From positions 2,046,001 through 2,110,000 of the forward strand of contig JANCIK010000007.1 of assembly GCA_028532985.1 (NCBI GenBank): a stretch of 64,000 nt of DNA, read 5' to 3'. Below, piece after piece: positions 25,079 through 34,643 of the stretch. The translations under genes and the position numbers were made by a program. Below the pieces are notes generated by a model. That model made no database searches, had not been told where the DNA came from, and saw only the letters and a list, made by a program, of their open reading frames with translations. Numbering within the stretch: position 1 is the stretch's first letter; every line of letters starts with the position of its first letter. The DNA comes from Stropharia rugosoannulata. Taxonomy: Eukaryota > Basidiomycota > Agaricomycetes > Agaricales > Strophariaceae.

Positions 25079-26368
25079 ACTAAGGTCAACTGATCATGAG
25101 GTATCCCCTTTAGTTCGGGCCAAGCAACGATGACGAAACAATTCTCACCTTTTAATCAACCGAGACAAATGCAACCACCAACTACGCAGCTTGCACAGGA
25201 CAAAAAAAGCTGTTGACATCGGCAGAGTAGCAGCCGTCCGTACAACTGTACAGTTAATAATTAATGAAGGTGATAGGTAGGCCAGTCAAGAACGGCAACG
25301 TTGTAATGTCCGTGCTCGCCGAACCCGGGGAGTGACGCAAATTGATGAACCAATCGTGTGCCTAATAAATAGGCGCTGAGAAATACACATAGGTTTATAA
25401 CATATGATAACCGAGAGTGAACATCATACAAAAAGCTCTGCATATACCCTGGTAGCATGATAAGCATACACGCACACCTCAGTTCCTCGCCCTTCGATAT
25501 TTAGAGCATTAACGGCAAAATGATGTTGTTCAGCCAATCAGGTTGTGTATAAATATCCACTGAAGTTTCTCGACTGAGCAACATAATATTCATTTGTTAC
25601 TCTACATACATCATTGGAGAAGCTAGTACAATGAGAAACAAGTCTCCAGGCATATTTACTGCACATAGAGTGAGTTAAAACTGTGCCCCAGTCATGTATT
25701 TGACCTGGCTGATCTATGAACGACGAGGACCCAAGCCTTTCACTCTTGAGTTAATATGTGGATACATTCTCCTTGCGCTCTCTAGATCCCTGTCATCTTG
25801 AGATTGGATTTTAAAATTTGGGTGGCTTGGACTCAGGTACTGTACACATTAATAGTTGTGTGCGTAGTTTACTTGTAGTTTACTACTACAGCCTATCTCG
25901 TATCAGCGTTGGGGGCTAGACTTTGCGGTCAAATTCTTGTGACATTTAATCATCATCACGACTTACTGGTATTAGTTTGAGGTGCCACAAGCCAGTTGAA
26001 AGCAAATAAGCTATATAACAATAACAAATGGAAAGCAGTAATGCAGTACTATTCAGTCGTCTAACTACCCTCAAACCGAGGAGAGGAGGTTGCGGCATAC
26101 TTCACAAGGACGGGGCACTATGTGTTGTGTAGTACTTGCCATATTAGGCACAAGTACGAATCAAAGTTCAATTATATATGCATATGTCAGATGTATTCAC
26201 CACATTCCGCCCTGAATTATTGAGCACAAGATGTTGACAACAGGAGCACGTAATTCGATAAGCAAACACATTGTCATTTGATAACAAACACATATAGATC
26301 AAACGACATTTTCGGAGCAAATTCTGGGTTGCGCAGGCCAACGATACGAGAAAACATACACAGGCAAA
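25079..26368. other. Gap inside the outer element
   Basis: No complete gene is visible in this 1.3-kb AT-rich stretch. A minus-strand exon-like piece at about 25264-25350 (ending GHYNVAVLDWPTYHLH) follows a good acceptor, but nothing upstream continues it. A TATAAATA run on the plus strand near 25548 is followed by a 13-codon exon-like start at 25631 that leads nowhere clear. These may be remains of a lost cargo gene. Confidence 0.4.
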
Positions 26369-27385
26369 TTATACGGTAATGCCGGCACCAGCACCAGCAG
26401 TTCCGGGACTGCCAGAACCACCAGAGCCACCAGAGCCACCAGAGCCACCAGAGCCACCAGGACCACCAGGACCACCCGGTGGAACAGAAGGGTACAAGAC
26501 AGAGGGTGCGTGCAAAATGCGCACGGCGCTGCGCAGAACCGCATCATCGAACGCCGCATCGGCCTCCGCCTTGGTGGAGTACCTAGTAAAACAGGCGCTG
26601 CCAATGCCCATTACACGAGGGGCGACGGTGTGCCTGCCATGAGACAATGTGAGATTAAATCTACAGTTTTGAGGACATCTAGTAAACTTACCAATGGGCA
26701 AATACGCCTACTTGAGTTCCCGCAGTCACAGCGTACCACCTCACGGTGGGGTCATTGATGTCCACGCTGTCGGGAACATTGCGCACTGCACCCTCAAAGT
26801 ACGTAGGATGTCCTGGGACGGGTGGGGTACCAACACTCAGGCCCTGGAACAACCCTGTCAAGGTGTCGGTGGCGGAAGCCGCAGATGGAGTGGAAGCCGC
26901 GACAGTAGACGTCACAGCCGCAGGAGCCGCGGGAGCCGCGGCAGTCGCAAACGTCATGACAGCAGGAGCCGCGACGGTAGGAGTCACAGCCGCTGGTGCA
27001 GCAGCAGCTGCGGTGGTGGTCCTGGTGGCAATGGGCACGGAGACATTGCAGGGGCATTCCTGCTCATTGGCAGTTGCAGCTATAGTACGCAGGTCAGTCT
27101 TCATGATGTTAAATGGAGTTGTCCTCGCTACTAACCGGTATGATTGCCGTTCTCGGCAGTGGTAAGAATAGCGCCCCACTGTTCAGGATGAGGAAGCGTG
27201 AAGTCTACAAAAAAAAAAAGGACGGAGAGATTAGCATGTAGATTTGTCCACAGCACAGTATCCTCACCTCTTCCAGTGTGGAGTACGATAGCCGTCATCG
27301 CATGAAGCAAATCACTCAAGTTTACTGGAGGGGCGTCCCGAGGTGGAGACATCTCTCCAGCAGGCTTGTTTGACTGGTCAGTCAT
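26369..27385 (-). CDS. RNase H1 N-terminal (viroplasmin-like) domain protein
   Basis: Four minus-strand exons (27385-27268, 27204-27136, 27079-26692, 26633-26369) give 279 residues. Residues about 150-205 read RWYAVTAGTQVGVFAHW, followed after an intron by HTVAPRVMGIGSACFTRYST and KAEADAAF, which is the pattern of the small RNase H1 N-terminal/caulimovirus viroplasmin fold (WYAV..G...GVF..W, then F.T.AEA..AF). This fold binds RNA-DNA hybrid or double-stranded RNA in RNase H1. No RNase H catalytic domain follows; instead there is a Gly/Ser/Pro tail of GGSGGSGG type. Before the domain lies an Ala/Thr/Val-rich linker. It is divergent from the large gene at 27703. Stand-alone copies of this domain are common in Agaricomycete genomes. 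The role here is unknown. Confidence 0.75.
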
Positions 27386-27702
27386 GTAAGATGAGTGCGT
27401 TTATGGGTGTAGTAGGTCAAGGGGAGTAAGCTTGAAAAATGGGAGACTGCTGCACTTTAAATCCCTTGGATTAAGGTTTCATTTAAAAAGCGGTGGCTGA
27501 TTGGGATCCGCAAAGCTGCACAGTACATGTCTTCCATCTGCCAGGCCTTCGTAGTGTCTATAGAAAAAAAATCGTTGCATCAGCTATCCAGTTGTCCATA
27601 TTGCAAGACACACCAAACGGAATATCAAGCACTCAACGCTTAAAAAGTACGAGTATTTCTCGAGAAAGAACATACAATCTATTCTTAATTACTTAATTAT
27701 AG
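27386..27702. other. Divergent promoter region
   Basis: This 317-bp gap separates the minus-strand viroplasmin-like gene from the plus-strand large gene. It must hold both promoters; no clear TATA box stands out. One TTGCATCA motif lies near 27573. Confidence 0.45.
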
Positions 27703-30700
27703 ATGCCCCGCAAACCGTGGGCAACGATCGACCAGACAGCCTTTTTAGAGGGTTACATAGAGCAGTTCCGCATGTGTAGGACAGCCGATAGAAAGTCTTA
27801 TACAGTTTTTTGGGACTCGGTCAACGACGAATGGTTTAAAAAATGGCCAGAGCAAGAACAGTTGTACCCTGGTCTCGCGAAAGCCAGTTACACTCAAGAT
27901 CAGATCAAAGCGGTCCAAGAAGCGATTGAAGCGCATATCTCAGTAAGATATCAAATAGACTTTACTTACTTATACACAATCTAATTTCAATCGTTATCTT
28001 ATACAGCAAATACAAAATTGGTTTAGATGGCGATCTAATCCGGCTTCTAGGACTCGCCGGCGGACAACATCGGCTTTACTACAACTCGTGCGCAAGAAGA
28101 CGCGTATTCTGAAGCCTTACGAAATGTATGCTAAGCTGTACTATACCGAAAAGATTCAACCCCTAGTCAATCAGGCGCTCAAAGCAGAAGGCACAATCAC
28201 ACGTGGTCGCCGACTTCAGCTCGTTAACCAATACTCTAAGCAACTTTACGATGAAGAAGATCCATCAGTCCAAGAGGAGATCCTTCAAAGGATAGAAGAA
28301 ACTAAGAACACAAACAACGACAACGACGAAACAGTAACTCGGACACCGGAACAGTATCTCCGGTACGGTCTATGTGTTGGCACGGCACTTCAAAACTAAT
28401 ATTATATTTAGCGCTATCGAGGAATTACCACGAATTATTACAGAAAGTCTGGATGCGCTGGCCACCATAAGCGGCTGGTCATTCACCATTATGATGGGCG
28501 GTCTGCATCCCTTGGCCGGAGGCGAAATTGCAGTGCGCAGGTAAGTTCATATGTTTATGTCTTGCGTGAAATTAGCGATCTGATCTGATCGCTATATACC
28601 AGCTTACATTGTAATGGAGTTGAGTCGGATCAGGACTTCGGCCAGGCCTACCCCGCGTATGACGACATGTTGGGAGATCCGTACACCGATTACCTGACAA
28701 AGCTTTATTGTAAGTGTGGGAAGAAATGTAAGTAAAAGCGTCTGTTTAACAGCATCATCCTATAGCACCCGAAGTGCAGGCGTCGCGCAGTCTTTACCCT
28801 GCTGAAATTTCAAAAAAGGAACCTTCTGTCGCCGTGCGTATTCACTGCAACAACATCTGTCATAGCGTATACTGAAATTTGGCCAGAATGTTTCCTCGTC
28901 CGATGAAAGGAAGAACAAGTCGTGCAAAGACAAAAATTTGAAAGGGAAGAAGGCCCTTGTGGAAAAGGGTGCGCGTGGCTTGAAATCTCCGCGCCTGCGC
29001 TGACTGACAACACGTCTGACAGTGTTTGCCAATGCCATGCCAGAGGCGTCAGCGCCTACTTCCAATTCAGTGGCCTCAGGTACTGAACAAAATACGTCCA
29101 TCATCCCTCCCATATCGTCGACTGTGTCCTCCACAACAGTCAACCCAGCGACCCCTCCTGCATTACCGATAGTGTCCACCCCAATTATCACTGCCAGCCC
29201 TCCCGCATCGTTGACCGAGTCCGCCCCAACTGCCAAACCACCAACCCCTCCTGTATTACCGGCAGAGACAGAACAGCGCACTGCCGGTCCTTCTGCATCA
29301 TCTACTGAGTTCACCCCTCATGAGCGTTCGCCGGCTACTGCAACAACAAACCGTACTACAACTGAAATAGCTCACAAGGAACCAGCTCAAGCTGGGACAA
29401 CGTTTGGAGATATCCAGGCCTATATACCCTCTGCAGCGACCACTTTGAGTGACAACGAGGGCCAGCAGATCACCTGTGGTAAGTCTTGCATCTTACTGAG
29501 GCATCGTGGCGAGACTTATGATGTACAGCAAGCGTCGGTAGCGCCGGATTTGGGCTGGCTGATAGGTTACTTAGTGCGTATTGTATCACTGGGTTTGGAT
29601 GATCCACTCACAAAGACATGTAGATCCCCAGACCTATATACCCCCTGCAGTGACCACCTTGAGTAGCAACGACAGTCAGCAGATTGCCTATGGTAAGTCT
29701 TGCATTATACTGATGCATCACCGCGAGACTCACAATGCACAGCGAACATTGGCGAGGCTGGATCTGGGATCGCTCATGCGCTGTTCAGTACGTGTTGCAT
29801 CACTAGTGATTGTATGTCCCACTCATAACGATACATGAAGGTCCCCTGGCATACATACCCCCGGTCGCAACGGTGATGAGTGGCAACGAGAGCACTGGAT
29901 ATGGTAAAGTTTTGCATCAGTGTGATGCCGCATCATCATCTTACTGTTCATCTAGCAAATATCAATCATCGTACTCTGGAGGCTGGAGGCCAGGACGTCT
30001 TCGTAGGCATGTCAGACGAGGATGTTATGAAGACACTGACGTCTGCCGGTAATCCGACTCAAGACGTAATCGAGGCAGGGAATAGCTTCCTAGAATATCT
30101 CAATTCTGACGACTTTGATATGTCACTATTTGACAGTATGTTTCTTTCCTTTCCATTTCATTGCGCGAGCTAATTAATCAACAGTTCCAAGTGATTACAC
30201 ACCCGAAACGCAAACCGATCTGCGCTTGGGAGAAGTACCCAATGGTAAGTTCATATTGACCGTTGATGAACATCAGCAGTACTGACCTGCTCAAGCTCAT
30301 GGATCAGCCTGGTTTATGAATGTTAACATCGCTGCCAGTATGTTTATTTCACTATGTAGATTAACCTACCTATACTGATGACACTTCAACCTAGCTCCGC
30401 TCGCAAATGTAAGCAATATGAGAAGTAAGTCGTTTGTTGATGCATCAGTATACCTGAGCAACGGTAAAGTTTGTGTATTATTAGGTACCCTTCCCAGTGA
30501 TGCATCACTCTGCCCGTCAATGAATGCTACCAGTGAGTCATGTATATTGCATCACTGTTCGACTTGCTAAAGTTTCAATACCTTCAGCCACCTCTCGAAG
30601 TAAGCCTTTTAATCTCTATGATACCTACTCACTAATTAACAACACAATAGATCATTCTGAACATGTCAATGTATCATTAACCCACACCGAGCCCATGACG

Positions 30701-31881
30701 GATGGTTCGGGCAGCAGCGACCATCCAGCCCCTTGCCTACCGGAGGCTCCAATTAATCCGAACTATGTTGGTGATGTCTGTCTGCCAGCTTCACCTAAGC
30801 CTCATGTAGGCTCAGCTGCCTGTCCGCAACAACCAACAGTGCCAAGTGCTCCATCTCAGACCGTAAAGCCAAGTGCACCGTTGTCGCCGTCTTCCCTCGC
30901 AGTACAAAATACACTGCATAGTCAATCAGCGGTCAATCCGCTGGCTGCTGTGGACCAATCGGTCAGTTAATTCATTTGACTGACATTCAACGAACTAAAT
31001 TTACACTTGCTTATCAACAGGAATCGTCAGCGCCTCGAAGTAAACAGAAAATCAAACCGTCCACGCGAACCGACCAGATGAACAGCATCGGCGGTGACCA
31101 GGCAAAGAAGCTAGCGGTGGGGAAAGAGAATATTCCTCCAGACCAGCCTCCTTCCTGGGCAACTTCAGCCAAGGAGAACATGTTATTACATTCGGACGGG
31201 CTAGGCGACAACTGGAAATCGTGCGTGACTCTGTGGTTTGAAATCGAATCCAAGTTAGGGTATGGTGTCATTTCTGGTACAACGGTATGAGCCCAATCTA
31301 CTTGTACGCAAGTTTATACCTCATATGATGCAATACCTGTCTGTTTCAGGGCGCCCTTCCCGAAGTTAACTTACGCCCGGACGAATGGAGTAAGTTTCTT
31401 CAGAAGAACCGTAACGGCACACAAAATTATGAAGCTCAGCCGTCAATCAGTGACTCAGCGGAGTTCGGCATTGCTTTGGTGAAATGGTGGCATGCCATTC
31501 AACCAGCAGAGCGTTGTTCGGATTCGTCGCCTATGCCTATATGTATGTATGAACTGCCAGAGGGTTCTTGGCGCCCCCTCCTTCAAGCAGGTCCTAATGG
31601 CCTTGTTTCTTTGATGACACTGGCCGCCTGGTGGGGCTGCAGTACTCTGACCCGCACGGTCTACCAGGACGACTGCTCAAATGAATGGAATTTATTCACC
31701 TTCGATCTCACGAGGATGCTGGCAGCTATGCTCTGTTCTGTGCCGGACTTGAAAATCAAGCGGAAGTTTGCAGAGGAAGCGCCAGGAAATGAGAAGAAAA
31801 CGACTAAGCGGTATGTTCTATTCCCAGTTTCACATTTAATTTGTTCTCACATGAATAACTTCGTGCAGTGTGCGCATATAA
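27703..31881 (+). CDS. Large homeodomain-like cargo protein with 21 exons
   Basis: Exons: 27703-27942, 28007-28362, 28412-28540, 28603-28709, 28766-28833, 28887-28968, 29023-29478, 29529-29573, 29624-29692, 29743-29787, 29841-29903, 29956-30135, 30185-30244, 30296-30337, 30395-30424, 30485-30532, 30588-30599, 30651-30961, 31021-31284, 31350-31810, 31869-31881. All phases close, giving 1026 residues. The N-terminus (WATIDQTAFLEGY, then QIQNWFRWRSN near residue 81) resembles a homeodomain-like recognition helix; the inner element's gene at 38208-40604 has the same layout (WVYNWFRN). A block near 205-240 (TISGWSFTIMMGGLHPLAGG) and the C-terminal W..LLQAGPNGLVSLM..LAAWWG block look structured; the middle is disordered. 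A run of phase-1 introns, one exon of only 12 bp and tandem exon pairs are unusual. The C-terminal exon is the least certain. DNA-binding function is inferred. Confidence 0.68.
29412..29960 (+). repeat. About 214-bp tandem exon-intron repeat
   Basis: The sequence repeats with a period of about 214 bp. Donor sites fall at 29479, 29693 and 29904 and acceptors at 29529, 29743 and 29956. Each full unit holds two small exons (one encoding YIP.A.TTLS, the other 45 bp) and two introns. The third unit lacks the second half. Confidence 0.82.
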
Positions 31882-32039
31882 AGACATATATCCTCCTCAT
31901 ATACCCCTTTCTTGACGCTAATCTTTGTTTCTTGTTGTTCTGCATTATTTAGTCTTGGTGACATTTATATCTTACAATGTATATATATAATAATACCTTC
32001 TTGATTATTTATGATAGCAGTATTTTGGCAGTAATGCAA

Positions 32040-32770
32040 AGCGAACGTAAGGCTCCGATTAACGCTAGGTGATGCAACAGGACTCTTGTTGGTAATTAGC
32101 ACACACACACACACACGAAACAGATACATACAGCTGCTGATGCAACAGAAGAGCCTCTTAGGCGTTAGCAATGATGCAAGACAAAGGTTACAAACGAGTT
32201 GTAAGTAAAATTTCACCTACGGTGATGCAACGAGAGCTTGTAACAGCTCACTGGACTCACTGGTAGGCGCCACGTGCAATCCATATTGAAAACTAAAACA
32301 TATATTTGCAAGATGCAAGTAAGTAAAAAACACAGCTGCCGACAAGGGATGATTAGGTAGGAGGTATCCCGCAGGCTAAGTGAAGGGGTAACGAGTGCGA
32401 ACCACGGGTAGCCTGGTCCAAGCCTGGCCAGCCCACTTACCTGGCAAAAATAGACCAAACCGTGCAACCACGCATTGGCTGCGCAGCAACAAAGTGGTTC
32501 ATAAAGGGCGCCCGGCGCATCAAGAGCGCATCAATGAATGACAGGGAGCTCGACCCTACGGGACCGAACCGGATGCCTCTCCGGGCCAAAGGATGGACGG
32601 GATACGGCGCTGGGGGACGGGAGGACCCAAGATCATGTTGCATCAGGGCATACGGTCAAATGATGCACCAGTGTGCTGGGTGAGGTGGCAGGGGCGGACA
32701 GATAATGCATCACTATAGTGTTGAATGGCCTCTATGGTTACAGTCTCTGTTGCATTAAACCCTCTGTGTA
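32040..32770 (-). repeat. Right subterminal TGATGCAA motif cluster
   Basis: Around ten copies of GATGCAA or close variants, mostly the reverse complement of the left-end motif (32070, 32141, 32173, 32223, 32636, 32661, 32705 and others). The opposite orientation of the two clusters is the symmetry expected for the two ends of one DNA transposon. Confidence 0.75.
32100..32116. repeat. CA dinucleotide microsatellite
   Basis: A 17-bp uninterrupted CA run is visible directly. Confidence 0.9.
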
Positions 32771-32814
32771 GTCAGAGTATATCTTGCATTGAGGGAGTGA
32801 GATGAGGTGATAAT

Positions 32815-33054
32815 GTATTCGGGGACTATATATATACTATATGACATAACATCATTCCTGCCAATTCTTTATTTAGATCTCTGCCATGTGTCACAGACGG
32901 ATCCGGCGACTAAACGTCTACCGTAGGCTATAGCGTCATTCCGGCAGAATGCGGGTTCCCAGCCACCGTTCCAGCTCGGCATCGGGCCGACACACCACCC
33001 CTCGGAGGGTCAGTCGGTGCCCCGAGGTGTTGGTCGCTGGCAAGCTACCCAGAC
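32815..33054 (+). repeat. Left 240-bp terminal inverted repeat of inner element
   Basis: This arm pairs with 49542-49781 over its whole length without gaps. The small frame at 33017-33202 partly lies in the repeat and is not a gene. Confidence 0.95.
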
Positions 33055-33357
33055 GCGGTGTGGCTCTTGCATTTGGATGATTCTAAGGACCGAAAAGGGT
33101 GTCCCAAGATCTCAAAGAGGACATTGCATATACAGTAGTCTCTTTTGTACCACACCCTCGGAGCTGTCCGATAAACTAACAATCAACCGTCTTGGGGCAT
33201 AAGCATTCATTATCGGTAACCGAGGCTCCGTTATAAAGCCTCAAACCTTTACAAATGTGCAGGACTTAACAGACAAATGATGTAGCACAAGTCGGGGGCC
33301 GACACACTTGCCGATATATTATTCAACTTCCAGTAATGCTTATATATGAATGTTTTT
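33055..33357. other. Gap after left terminal repeat
   Basis: 303 bp with no gene recognised; it lies between the terminal repeat and the stop codon of the next minus-strand gene. Confidence 0.5.
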
Positions 33358-34171
33358 CTATGCCAACCGGTCCCTCCAGTGTACGAGGTTTTGCTGAATG
33401 GTGGTTAAACCCTGGAGACCATCATTACACAGCTCCCAGTATGCCCTCTCCATATAATATTGTTGTTTCCGAGCATTGATTAGGCTTGACAGTTTGGTTT
33501 GAAAGTCTGGTCCCAGTTTCATATCGTCAATCAGTTTTGAGGTTTCATATACATCTTTGAGAGAAAACCTAGTCTATGTAAGGGTTAGGTAAAGAGTTTA
33601 GAAGGACGTCAAGATGCCGCACATAATTATTGGGGACATTCCATGTAATATCCATTACACAATCTAAATTGATGTCTACAATGTCCGACAAAGGTCGGTC
33701 GGTGGCCGAGTCAGAGATTTTTCTTCCAATGTCCCCAACTTTCATATGTCTAATTAAGTGGGTAAGCGTTGAAGAGGACTCATGCTCACTATCAGCATTA
33801 GTTGTATAGCTAAGCCCGTCTCCGACCGCCTCTGATTCGTTGTCGGAGTCCGAGATTTCGATAATTGTCTTCACTGTAATTGGACTGGAAACCTCAATGC
33901 TGTTATCACTGGACGTTGAAATCTGGCTTGATATCTCCATTGAGTAGTCGCTCTGGATAGGTATTGGTATTGGACTGGTCACTTCCATTGAAGAATCACT
34001 ATCTGCATCCATAGGACCACCATCAAAATATCTCGGGATTGGGATGGGGCTGGAGACTTCGATATCTTCATCACTGCTTTCCAGGTGAGCAGCCTTTCTC
34101 TTCAAGGAGGCTATATTGCTTATTATATTATGACTTTACATAGTACAAATTTCTTGCTTACGAGGGCGCAT
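33358..34171 (-). CDS. Cargo protein of unknown function
   Basis: Three minus-strand exons (34171-34162, 34110-33623, 33573-33358) give 237 residues. The first exon is only 10 bp (MRP plus one base), followed by LKRKAAHLESSDEDIEV. The N-terminal half has four or five imperfect repeats of the pattern (E/S)VSSPIPI separated by acidic and Ser-rich spacers, probably disordered. The C-terminal exon (about 72 codons) is helical and aromatic: QQYYMERAYWELCNDGLQ, then HWRDRL before the stop. The second intron (GTGCGG to CATAG) has a CTAAC branch site; without it the protein would end 13 codons later. No named family is recognised. Confidence 0.65.
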
Positions 34172-34643
34172 AGTAAGTAACTCTTATATACTCAGTAGGA
34201 CTGGCAGAAGGTAAGCAATCTTTTATCAGATCTGTCCTTTACAGACATCCAGCAGTCACCATTAAGTCATCGGTTGTCGCCGGTCATCCATGACGGTCAC
34301 CGGCTGTTACCGGTGGCCGAATGAAAGACCGGCAGCACAGGTCATATGACCGACTTTGATCATGTTTGGCCCAAGTTGAAGAACATTGGCTTGCGTCCGA
34401 TTTGGACTTGTCATTTTCTTCCAAGCACTCCTCCACGCGTCGCGTCGCGCCTCTCATCGCGTCTCGCCCATCAGCCGCTGCGCCATTGCGCTATCCCTCG
34501 CGTCTCGTCGCACTCGTTTACCGTCTTCTTCGCGTTCATTTCCCACCCCGTCGCGCCTGCTCTTCGTATCTGCCATCTGCCTAGCATCCCGTCGTACCTC
34601 CACCGCATCCTGCTACGCAACTCCCCGGTATCCCTCCTTCAAC
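34172..34643. other. Divergent promoter region in the inner element
   Basis: About 470 bp between the minus-strand unknown gene and the plus-strand Zn-knuckle gene. It contains a dense set of ACCGG/CCGGT and GGTCA motifs at 34265-34340 and CT-rich sequence before the start at 34644. Confidence 0.5.

Larger units (their letters stand above)
31882..32814. other. Right subterminal region of the outer element
   Basis: No gene is visible. The stretch holds the right cluster of TGATGCAA motifs, a CA microsatellite at 32100-32116, a GC-richer block at 32340-32630, and at 32720-32795 sequence matching the left end of the element in reverse. Frames here are short and unconvincing. Confidence 0.6.

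Noticed and set aside
25261..25467. 68-codon minus-strand frame in the outer element
   Set aside because: Only its last 30 codons follow an acceptor-like site, no upstream exon is found, and it matches no cargo protein of the inner element. Kept only as a note in the gap entry.
29001..29003. In-frame TGA that would truncate the large cargo gene
   Set aside because: It lies inside a 54-bp intron (28969-29022) with a CTGAC branch site and consistent phase, so it is not a nonsense mutation.
33017..33202. Small plus-strand frame at the left end of the inner element
   Set aside because: It begins inside the terminal inverted repeat and has no counterpart as a protein.
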